Origin: Streptomyces minutiscleroticus
GTDB lineage: Bacteria; Actinomycetota; Actinomycetes; Streptomycetales; Streptomycetaceae
Direction: 5' to 3'
Assembly: GCF_014650875.1 (NCBI RefSeq)
Contig: NZ_BMVU01000001.1
Coordinates: forward strand, 620,001-684,000
DNA length: 64,000 nucleotides
Shown here: positions 49,588 to 58,462 of the stretch, one piece after another
How positions within the stretch are numbered: the stretch's first letter is position 1
Layout: every line of letters begins with the position of its first letter
The notes under the pieces: generated by a model
Seen by the model: the letters and a program-made list of their open reading frames with translations, nothing else
Told to the model about the DNA's origin: nothing
The model's database searches: none
Position numbers and translations under genes: made by a program

Positions 49588-51024
49588 ATGCGCCGAGCCA
49601 AAATCGTCTGCACCCTGGGCCCCGCGACCCACACGTACGATCAGATCAAGGCCCTGGTCGAAGCCGGAATGGACGTAGCACGCTTCAACCTCAGCCACGG
49701 CAGCCACGCCGAGCACGAAGAGCGCTACCACCACGTCCGCAAGGCCTCCGACGAGACCGGACGCAGCGTCGGCATCCTCGCCGACCTTCAAGGCCCGAAG
49801 ATCAGGCTCGGCCGCTTCACCGAAGGACCCGTACTCCTCGAACGCGGCGACAGCTTCACCATCACCGTCGAAGAAGGCACCGAAGGCGACCGCCAGACCT
49901 GCGGCACCACCTACGAAGGCCTCGCCGCCGACGTCACCCCCGGCGAACGCATCCTCGTCGACGACGGCAAGGTCTGCCTGGAGGTCACCGAGGTCGACGG
50001 CCCCCGCGTCCGCACCACCGTCGTCGAAGGCGGCATGGTCTCCGACCACAAGGGCCTCAACCTCCCCGGCGTCGCCGTCTCCGTCCCCGCCCTGTCCGAC
50101 AAGGACGAGGCCGACCTCCGCTGGGCCCTGCGCACCGGCTTCGACGTCATCGCCCTCTCCTTCGTCCGCACCGGCCGCGACATCGAGGACGTCCACCGCA
50201 TCATGGACGAGGAGGGCCGCCGCCTCCCCGTCATCGCCAAGGTCGAGAAACCCCAGGCCGTCGAGAACATCGACGACATCGTCGCCGCCTTCGACGGCAT
50301 CATGGTCGCCCGCGGCGACCTCGGCGTCGAGATGCCCCTCGAACAGGTCCCCATCGTCCAGAAGCGCGCCGTCAAACTCGCCCGCCGCAACGCCAAGCCG
50401 GTCATCGTCGCCACCCAGATGCTCGACTCCATGATCGACAACTCCCGGCCCACCCGCGCCGAGGCCAGCGACGTCGCCAACGCCGTCATCGACGGCACCG
50501 ACGCCGTCATGCTCTCCGGCGAGACCAGCGTCGGCAAATACCCCGTCGAGACCGTCCGCACCATGGCCCGCATCGTCGAGGCAGCCGAGGAGGACATCCT
50601 CGCCAAGGGCCTGCCGCCGCTGACCGAGCGCAACAAGCCCCGCACCCAGGGCGGCGCCGTCGCCCGCGCCGCCGCCGAGATGGGCGACTTCCTCGGCGCC
50701 AAGTTCCTCGTCGCCTTCACCCAGTCCGGCGACACGGTGCGACGCCTGTCCCGCTACCGCTCGCCCATCCCCCTCCTGGCCTTCACCCCCGAACCGGCCA
50801 CCCGCTCCCAGCTCAGCCTCACCTGGGGCGTCGAGACCTTCCTCGGCCCGCACGTCGACTCCACCGACGCGATGGTCGACCAGGTCGACGAACTCCTCCT
50901 CCAGTACGGCCGCTGCCAGAAGGGCGACACCGTCGTCATCACCGCCGGCTCCCCGCCCGGCGTCTCCGGCTCCACGAACCTCGTCCGCGTCCACCACATC
51001 GGCGAGGACGACAGCCCCAAGTAG
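49588..51024 (+). CDS. pyk: Pyruvate kinase
   Basis: The 478-residue enzyme makes pyruvate and ATP from phosphoenolpyruvate. Present are the N-terminal RRAKIVCTLGPAT, the FNLSHGSHAEH loop, DLQGPKIRLG, the active-site region PVIAKVEKPQAVENID, the metal-binding MVARGDLGVEMPLEQVPIVQ signature and TQMLDSMI. The C-terminal allosteric domain is complete. TAATCT ends 6 nt before the ATG, so the mRNA is probably leaderless. A hairpin with one bulge follows. Confidence 0.97.
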   Translation: MRRAKIVCTLGPATHTYDQIKALVEAGMDVARFNLSHGSHAEHEERYHHVRKASDETGRSVGILADLQGPKIRLGRFTEGPVLLERGDSFTITVEEGTEGDRQTCGTTYEGLAADVTPGERILVDDGKVCLEVTEVDGPRVRTTVVEGGMVSDHKGLNLPGVAVSVPALSDKDEADLRWALRTGFDVIALSFVRTGRDIEDVHRIMDEEGRRLPVIAKVEKPQAVENIDDIVAAFDGIMVARGDLGVEMPLEQVPIVQKRAVKLARRNAKPVIVATQMLDSMIDNSRPTRAEASDVANAVIDGTDAVMLSGETSVGKYPVETVRTMARIVEAAEEDILAKGLPPLTERNKPRTQGGAVARAAAEMGDFLGAKFLVAFTQSGDTVRRLSRYRSPIPLLAFTPEPATRSQLSLTWGVETFLGPHVDSTDAMVDQVDELLLQYGRCQKGDTVVITAGSPPGVSGSTNLVRVHHIGEDDSPK

Positions 51025-51033
51025 GCAGCCGTA

Positions 51034-51066
51034 CCGGCGGGCCCCTCCCAGGAGGGGACCCGCCGG
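51034..51066 (+). terminator. Terminator of pyk
   Basis: CCGGCGGGCCCCTCC (51034-51048) pairs with 51051-51066, with one bulged A and a 2-nt loop, starting 9 nt after the stop. Confidence 0.7.
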
Positions 51067-51127
51067 CGGCCCCGAGCGAACCGCACCCCGGACGGCTCCC
51101 CCTCCGGCCGCCCTTACGATCGTCCGC

Positions 51128-51839
<712 letters not shown>

Positions 51840-51853
<14 letters not shown>

Positions 51854-53807
51854 CCGCACCGACGAACGACGCACCCGGCCCCCGCTCCGCAAGAGCCTCC
51901 TCGGCCGCCTCCTGCTCATGTCCGCGCTGGTCGCCGCCTGCTCGGTCACTGCCACCGCCTGGCTCGCCTCCCAGACCACCTCCGGCGCCATCAGACAGCA
52001 GCAAGGACGCGACCTCACCGCCGACGCCCGCATCTACAACACCCTCCTCGGCTACGCCGCCGCCCACCCCCGCTGGGACGGCGTCCAGCAGACCGTGCGG
52101 GACCTGGCGGAACACTCCGAGCGCCGCATCGTCCTCACCACCCAGAGCCGCCGGCCCATCGCCGACTCCGGCGGACGCAGCACACCACCGACCCTGCCCC
52201 CGCAGGCATCGGCGGTCGTGGACCCCCTGTCGGTGGACACCGCCCTCACCGATGCCTCCTCCGGCACGGCCGACCGCATCGACCCCCGCGCAGTGGGCCC
52301 CTTCCTGCTCCCCGCCGCCGAACAGAGAGCACTCCGCAAGGCCGCGGACGAGCACGTCGCCTGCCTCAACCGCCTCGGCATCGCCGCCGACGTCGTCCGG
52401 ACGGCCAGCGGACGCCCCCGCGTCCAGCTCGTCGGCGGCCAGACCGCCACCACCCAGGACACCCGCTGCCGCACGAGCACACTGGACCGGCCCACCACCA
52501 CCGAACAACAGGCCCTCGGCGCCCTCAACCAACTGGCCGACGCCTGCCTGGACCGCCAGGACCGCCCCGGTATCCGGCTCAACCTGGACTTCTCCTGGCC
52601 CCGGGCCGGCACGGACGGCTACGACACCTCGCCGACCGAAGCCCCCGTCGCCGCCGAACGCGCCCCGACCGCCGTACCCGCCCCGACCGCCGTACCCGCC
52701 CCCGCCCCCTCCACCGAACCCACCGTCCCCGACAGCGAGGCCGACCGCGCCGCCGCCTCCTGCGTCGACAGCGCCCGCCGCGAACAACTCGGCTCCTACG
52801 TCGCCTCACCCGCGCTGCTCTTCATCACCGACCCCGGCGGCACCACCGCCACCCCCACGTACGACCTCACCCCGGCCAACACCGCACGCATCGCCGGAGT
52901 CGCCGCCATCGTCCTCGCCCTCACCGTCGGCGCCTCACTCCTCGCCGGAGCCCGGCTCGTACGCCCCCTGCACGCCCTCACCGGCGCCGCCCAGCGCATG
53001 CGCGACGGCGAGGAACCCGAGACCGTACCCGTCGCGGAGGACAACGAGATCGGACGACTGGCCGCCGCCTTCAACGACATGACCGCCCACCGCGCCCGCC
53101 TCGAAGAACAACGCAAGGCCATGGTCAGCGACGTGGCCCACGAACTGCGCACACCCCTGAGCAACATCCGCGGCTGGCTCGAAGCCGCACAGGACGGCCT
53201 GGCCGCCCCCGACCCCGCCTTCCTCTCCTCGCTCCACGACGAAGCGGTCCAGCTCCAGCACATCATCGACGACCTCCAGGACCTCGCCGCCGCCGACGCG
53301 GGCACGCTGCGGCTCCACCGCGAACCGGTCGTGATCGACGACCTCCTCGCCCAGGTCGCCGCGGCCCACCAGGCGGGGGCGGACACGGCAGGAGTCACGC
53401 TGGAAGTGGTCCCGGGCGCACCGGCCGCACTGACGGCCGACCCGGTACGACTCCGGCAGGCCGTCGGCAACCTCGTCTCCAACGCCCTCCGCCACACCCC
53501 GGCGGGAGGCAGCGTCACCCTCCACGCCCACACCGCCCCGGACGGACAGCAGACCGTCATCGACGTCACCGACACCGGCAGCGGCATACCGGCCACGGAC
53601 CTCCCGTACGTCTTCGACCGCTTCTGGCGCGCCGAGAAGTCCCGCAACCGCCGCACCGGAGGCAGCGGACTCGGCCTCTCCATCGTCAGGAAACTGACCG
53701 AAGCCCACGGCGGGACGGTCAGCGCCACCAGCACCGAGGGAAAGGGCTCCGTCTTCACCCTCCGCCTGCCGGCCGCCGAACCGCCCGCCGGTGAGGGAAC
53801 ACGGTGA
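51840..53807 (+). CDS. Sensor histidine kinase with a large extracytoplasmic domain
   Basis: The 655-residue kinase has membrane spans at about 20-43 and 351-374, enclosing an unusually long external domain of about 300 residues with Cys residues and a Pro/Ala/Thr linker (ERAPTAVPAPTAVPAPAP). HAMP, HisKA with His434 (DVAHELRTPLSNIRG) and HATPase (NLVSNALRHTP, DTGSGIP, GGSGLGLSIV) domains follow. GTG 51840 behind gggaaaggg is chosen; other frames in this region are spurious. A perfect 18-bp tandem duplication encodes part of the linker (52663-52680 and 52681-52698). The partner is the preceding regulator. Confidence 0.92.
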
Positions 53808-53918
53808 CCTGACCGCCGCCTGACAGGTTCCTCACAACTCCCGGCCAAGGTGTGGGACATGGCCCGCAGCACGCACGACGCGTCACCGAGGAGCGGGCCG
53901 GAACTGGAGTCGTCCCAC

Positions 53919-54317
53919 ATGTCCCTGTCCCACCGCCCGTCCCTCCTCCGCGCCGCCGTGGTCGCCCTCGGCGTGACCGGCGCGGTGCTCGCCCCCGCCA
54001 CCGCCGCCCTCGCCACCGACGAGCCGACGCGCCCGGCGACCGAGGCCAAGCCCGAACCCACCACGGCCCCCGAGGAGGGCGCCGACCGCGACGAAGCCGC
54101 CGAGGGCACCGACCGCACCCCGGCCAAGCCCGAACCCACCCGGGCACCGGAAGACGCCACGATCCCGCGCGGCGGCGTCGCCGCCGGCGAGCGCCCGGCC
54201 TCCCCGGCCCCGGGCAGTGACGCCGCCCTCTACGGCACGGCCGCCGGCACCGTCCTGCTCGCGGGCGCGGGCACGTACGTCCTGCGCCGCCGCGCGGGCG
54301 CGCAGCACAACGGCTGA
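53919..54317 (+). CDS. Small exported surface-type protein with C-terminal membrane anchor
   Basis: The 132-residue protein has a signal peptide (about 1-32, ending ATAALA), an acidic Pro/Glu/Thr-rich stretch with the internal repeat AKPEPTTAPEE / AKPEPTRAPED, then a C-terminal hydrophobic span (about 103-121) followed by RRRAG. This is the layout of sortase-anchored proteins, yet no LPxTG, LAxTG or related pentapeptide precedes the span (the sequence is SPAPGSDAALYG). It sits between the two-component system and a sortase gene. A ggag ribosome site precedes ATG 53919. Confidence 0.82.
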   Translation: MSLSHRPSLLRAAVVALGVTGAVLAPATAALATDEPTRPATEAKPEPTTAPEEGADRDEAAEGTDRTPAKPEPTRAPEDATIPRGGVAAGERPASPAPGSDAALYGTAAGTVLLAGAGTYVLRRRAGAQHNG

Positions 54318-54326
54318 CCCGCATCA

Positions 54327-54358
54327 GGCGCCTGGTCCACCACGGCGGACCAGGCGCC
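54327..54358 (+). terminator. Hairpin between the surface protein and sortase genes
   Basis: GGCGCCTGGTCC (54327-54338) pairs perfectly with 54347-54358 across an 8-nt loop, 9 nt after the surface protein stop. It would lower sortase expression relative to its neighbour. Confidence 0.7.
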
Positions 54359-54378
54359 CCGCCCTGTCTGGAGTCCTC

Positions 54379-54975
54379 GTGTCCCGCACCACCCGCACCG
54401 CGTCGGCCCTCGCCTGCGCCACCCTCGTCGCACTGACGGGCTGCTCGCCGAACCCCACGGCGGACAGCGCCCCCACCCCGCGGAAGCAGCGGGCCGCACC
54501 CGCCGGCCCGACGAACCCCACCCACGTGACCATCCCCTCCCTCGGCATCTCCAGCCCGGTGACGGAACTCGGCCTCAACGAGGACCGCACCGTCCAGGTC
54601 CCGCCCGCCGACCAGCCCATGACCACCGGCTGGTACACCGGCAGCAGCGTCCCCGGCGACGTCGGGGCGGCGGTCCTCATAGGCCACAACGAGACCCGCC
54701 ACGGCGACGCCGTCTTCCACGACCTGAAGAAGATCCGCGAGGGCGCGGACATCACGGTCGAGGACACCGAGGGCACGACGCTCCACTTCACCGTCACCGC
54801 CACCGAGGCCGTCAAGAAGAACGCCTTCCCCTCCCAGAAGGTCTACGGCCCGACCGACGACCGCGCCCTGCGCCTGATCACCTGCGACGGCGCGTACGAC
54901 TCCGACGGCCACACGGTGGACAACCTGATCGTGTACGCCACGCTCAGTGCTCAGGCCCCACGTGGGCGTCCATGA
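54379..54975 (+). CDS. Class F sortase, lipoprotein-like
   Basis: The 198-residue protein has a signal ending in the lipobox LTGC (Cys22), then a sortase barrel: THVTIPSLGISSPVTELGL, the catalytic His103 in VLIGHNETRHGD, and Cys169 in LRLITCDGAYD followed by the last strand DNLIVYATL. This matches actinobacterial class F sortases. The Arg of the catalytic triad is not evident between Cys169 and the last strand, where I would expect it; Arg162 or Arg165 just before the Cys are the only close ones. GTG 54379 has ggag upstream. Its last 32 nt overlap the convergent LAGLIDADG gene. Confidence 0.85.
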   Translation: MSRTTRTASALACATLVALTGCSPNPTADSAPTPRKQRAAPAGPTNPTHVTIPSLGISSPVTELGLNEDRTVQVPPADQPMTTGWYTGSSVPGDVGAAVLIGHNETRHGDAVFHDLKKIREGADITVEDTEGTTLHFTVTATEAVKKNAFPSQKVYGPTDDRALRLITCDGAYDSDGHTVDNLIVYATLSAQAPRGRP

Positions 54976-55573
54976 GGGCTACGGAGGCTCTGCGGGCGAC
55001 GGAGATGTTGTAAGGACTGCCATGACGTGTGCAGTGCGTCCACTCCACGCCCAGGCGGTCCAGGGTGTCCGTGAACAGCTTCCGGGTGTCGTCGGACACG
55101 TCGGTGAAGAAGTACCGCGGGTACTCGTAGCGCTTGCGCTCACCGCCGACGAGGCGGGTCGTCCAGTTGGTGACCCGGCAGCCGTCGGAGTGGATCAGAC
55201 CGCGGATGAACTCCCATGGGTGGGCGTCGACGATCTCCTGCTGCCAGGGTTCGAGCGTGATGAGCCCCGGCCAGGCGTTGTCGCACACGATGCGCAGGTA
55301 GTGGACGCCTCTGCGATGAGCGCTGATACAGCCGTCGCCGAGGTAGAAGCCGAGGAGGTAAGCGTACGAAGCCGGTCGGTCGGGACGGCCGGGGGCGCCC
55401 TGGCAGCGGGGGCACGGACGGTCGGCCCGTGAGCGGGGTTCGACCCGGGTGCGCCAGGAACGTATGGCCGCGCGGGAGACGCCCGTCTCCTTGCTGACGG
55501 AGTTCAGGGTGCGTCCCTGGTCGAGTAGCGCGAGCGCCCGCTTGGCGTGTGCCCATGTCGTACATACGGACAC
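54944..55573 (-). CDS. Helix-turn-helix/LAGLIDADG protein, apparently shortened
   Basis: The 209-residue protein has an N-terminal HTH (LALLDQGRTLNSVSKETGVS, then RAAIRSWR; about 14-41), a CPRC knuckle at 54-57 and two LAGLIDADG-like motifs, LLGFYLGDG at 73-81 and FIRGLIHSDG at 122-131. The motifs are only about 50 residues apart, short for a two-motif homing endonuclease fold, and from memory relatives carry about 50 more residues after CDNAWPGLI. Bases 55021-55080 are 39/60 G/C, against 46/60 for 54601-54660 in the sortase gene. The start may be GTG 55573 or 55600. It lies next to a tRNA and overlaps the sortase 3' end. Confidence 0.75.
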   Translation of the reverse strand: MSVCTTWAHAKRALALLDQGRTLNSVSKETGVSRAAIRSWRTRVEPRSRADRPCPRCQGAPGRPDRPASYAYLLGFYLGDGCISAHRRGVHYLRIVCDNAWPGLITLEPWQQEIVDAHPWEFIRGLIHSDGCRVTNWTTRLVGGERKRYEYPRYFFTDVSDDTRKLFTDTLDRLGVEWTHCTRHGSPYNISVARRASVALMDAHVGPEH

Positions 55574-55670
55574 TCTGTGGCCGACGTCGCCGCGACACAC
55601 AGCAAAAGGCGGATGTTCACGAGAATGGGGACATCCGCTTGGGGTGATGACCTTGGAAAGGAAGGAGAAG

Positions 55671-55743
55671 TGCCCCGAGTCGGATTCGAACCGACGCTGT
55701 CGGTGGTTTGAGCACCGTGTCTCTACCGCTGGACTACCGGGGC
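55671..55743 (-). tRNA. tRNA with anticodon CAA (nominal Leu) but class I structure
   Basis: The 73-nt gene folds as a cloverleaf: acceptor GCCCCGG with TCGGGGC, D-stem with three or four pairs, anticodon stem CGGTG/CACCG around CTCAAAC, T-stem GTCGG/CCGAC around TTCGAAT, and discriminator A73; CCA is not encoded. Anticodon CAA reads UUG (Leu). Bacterial tRNA-Leu is class II with a long variable arm, but this one has only 5 nt (ACAGC). The acceptor and D-arm look more like tRNA-Glu or tRNA-Gln of actinobacteria. It may be a divergent isoacceptor, a recoding tRNA or a decayed copy. Confidence 0.88.
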
Positions 55744-55842
55744 TTCCTGCGAAACAAAGGTTGGCGGTTACCCCGCCGTGCTCTTACCTTACCGCAGCTA
55801 GGTAGGCTCTTGGGAGCAGCACCCTGCCCTGAAGGAGCCCCC

Positions 55843-56502
55843 GTGACCGCCCCCGAGTCGCCCCAGCCCGTAGACGCGCCCGATGACGAGAAGTCGCACG
55901 TGCCTCCGCTGACGACCCGTGTCGTCATCGCCGAGGACGAGGCCCTCATCCGCCTCGACCTCAAGGAGATGCTCGAAGAAGAGGGTTACTCCGTCGTCGG
56001 TGAGGCGGGCGACGGCGAGCAGGCCGTCGAGCTGGCCCGCGAGCACCGTCCCGACCTGGTGATCATGGACGTGAAGATGCCGAAGCTCGACGGCATCTCG
56101 GCGGCCGAGAGGATCGCCGAGGAGTCGATCGCGCCGGTGCTGATGCTGACCGCGTTCTCGCAGCGCGACCTGGTGGAGCGGGCGCGGGACGCGGGTGCGA
56201 TGGCGTATCTGGTGAAGCCGTTCAGCAAGAGCGACGTGGTGCCGGCGATCGAGATGGCGGTCTCCCGTTTCGCGCAGCTGAAGACGCTGGAGAAGGAGGT
56301 CGCGGACCTCGCGCAGCGGCTGGAGACGCGCAAGCTGGTGGACCGGGCGAAGTCGGTGCTGCAGACGGAGTACGGGCTGACGGAGCCGGCGGCGTTCCGG
56401 TGGATCCAGAAGACGTCGATGGACCGGCGGATGTCGATGCAGCAGGTGGCGGAGGCGGTCATCCAGGACGCGCAGGAGAAGAAGGCGGCCAAGGGCGGCT
56501 GA
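55843..56502 (+). CDS. pdtaR: ANTAR-domain response regulator (PdtaR-like)
   Basis: The 219-residue protein has about 25 disordered residues, a receiver domain (RVVIAEDEALIRLDLKEML, Asp in LVIMDVKMPKLDG, Lys in YLVKPFSKSD), a coiled-coil linker and a C-terminal ANTAR domain (RAKSVLQTEYGLTEPAAFRW, MSMQQVAEAVI). It matches mycobacterial Rv1626/PdtaR, which binds RNA hairpins and acts as an antiterminator when phosphorylated by PdtaS. The kinase is not in this window. gaaggag fixes GTG 55843; TAGGCT about 35 nt upstream is a good -10. Confidence 0.93.
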   Translation: MTAPESPQPVDAPDDEKSHVPPLTTRVVIAEDEALIRLDLKEMLEEEGYSVVGEAGDGEQAVELAREHRPDLVIMDVKMPKLDGISAAERIAEESIAPVLMLTAFSQRDLVERARDAGAMAYLVKPFSKSDVVPAIEMAVSRFAQLKTLEKEVADLAQRLETRKLVDRAKSVLQTEYGLTEPAAFRWIQKTSMDRRMSMQQVAEAVIQDAQEKKAAKGG

Positions 56503-56664
56503 GTCCTGTCGTGCGGTGGGGCCGGTCGTGACGGCCTCGCCGGACGAGAGGTTGGTCGTGGCCGGTGTTCGCCGTGCGGCTGGGGCGGTCGTGGCGGTGT
56601 TCGTCGTGCGGTGCGGCCGGTGGTGGTCGTGCGAGGTGAGGCCGTGGTGGTCGTGCGAGGTGTG

Positions 56665-56705
56665 CGAAGGGCCCGCATCCCGGGGAACGGGGTGCGGGCC
56701 CTTCG
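56665..56705. terminator. Bidirectional terminator between pdtaR and livF
   Basis: CGAAGGGCCCGCA and TGCGGGCCCTTCG (13 bp, extended by a wobble and three G-C pairs) surround a small loop. The rest of the 309-bp gap 56503-56811 is G/T-rich with about two copies of a GGTGGTCGTGCGAGGTG unit 24 bp apart (56619-56665), and no gene. Confidence 0.75.
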
Positions 56706-56811
56706 TGTGCCGTACCGGGCGCGCGGCCCGGGGTGCTCCCAGGGCCGCGCACCCGGGGTGGTCCCAGGGGGCGGCCCGGTGGGGCCGGGGGTGTGCGGCC
56801 CGGTGGCCGGG

Positions 56812-57524
56812 TCAGTCCTCGCCGAGGTAGGCCTTGCGGACCGACTCGTCGTGGAGGAGGTCGCGGCCCGTGCCGGAGAGCACGATCTTGCCGATCTCCA
56901 TGACGTGGCCGTGATCGGCGAGGGAGAGCGCCGCCTGGGCGTTCTGCTCGACGAGCAGGATGGTGGTGCCCTGGGACCTGAGTTCGGCGATGGTGGCCAT
57001 GATCTTCTGCATCATGATCGGGGAGAGGCCCATGGAGGGTTCGTCGAGCATGAGCAGTTTGGGCTGGGACATCAGGGCCCGGCCCATGGCGAGCATCTGC
57101 TGCTCGCCGCCGGAGAGGGTGCCGGCGGCCTGTTTGCGGCGTTCCCCGAGGATGGGGAAGAGGTCGTAGGCGCGCTGGATGTCCTTCTCGATGCCGGCCT
57201 TGTCGTTGCGGAGGAAGGCGCCGAGACGCAGGTTGTCCTCGATCGTCATGCGGGGGAAGATGTGCCGCCCCTCGGGGGAGTGGGCGAGGCCGAGGGAGAC
57301 GATCTGGTGGGCGGGGGTCTTCTTCAGGGATTTGCCGTCGAACCTGATCTGGCCGCCGACGGGCTTGAGGAGGCCGGACAGGGTGCGCAGGGTGGTGGTC
57401 TTGCCGGCGCCGTTGGTGCCGATGAGGGTGACGACCTCGCCGGCGTCGACCTTGAAGGAGATGCCCTTGACGGCTTCGATCTTGCCGTAGGCGACCCGGA
57501 GGTCCTCCACTTCGAGCAGTGCGG

Positions 57525-57528
<4 letters not shown>
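56812..57528 (-). CDS. livF: Branched-chain amino acid ABC transporter ATP-binding protein LivF
   Basis: The 238-residue ATPase has Walker A GTNGAGKTT, signature LSGGEQQ and Walker B LLMLDEPSMGLSP, with the LivF-type ending GRDLLHDESVRKAYLGED. Together with LivG it powers uptake through LivHM at the cytoplasmic membrane. Its ATG overlaps the livG stop (ATGA). It is the last gene of the liv cluster and is followed by a strong hairpin. Confidence 0.96.
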
Positions 57529-58457
<929 letters not shown>

Positions 58458-58462
58458 GGTGG

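Noticed and set aside
54944..55743. Integrated element at the tRNA
   Set aside because: No integrase, no excisionase and no duplicated tRNA 3' end were found. Only the single LAGLIDADG gene is adjacent, so an integrative element cannot be claimed.
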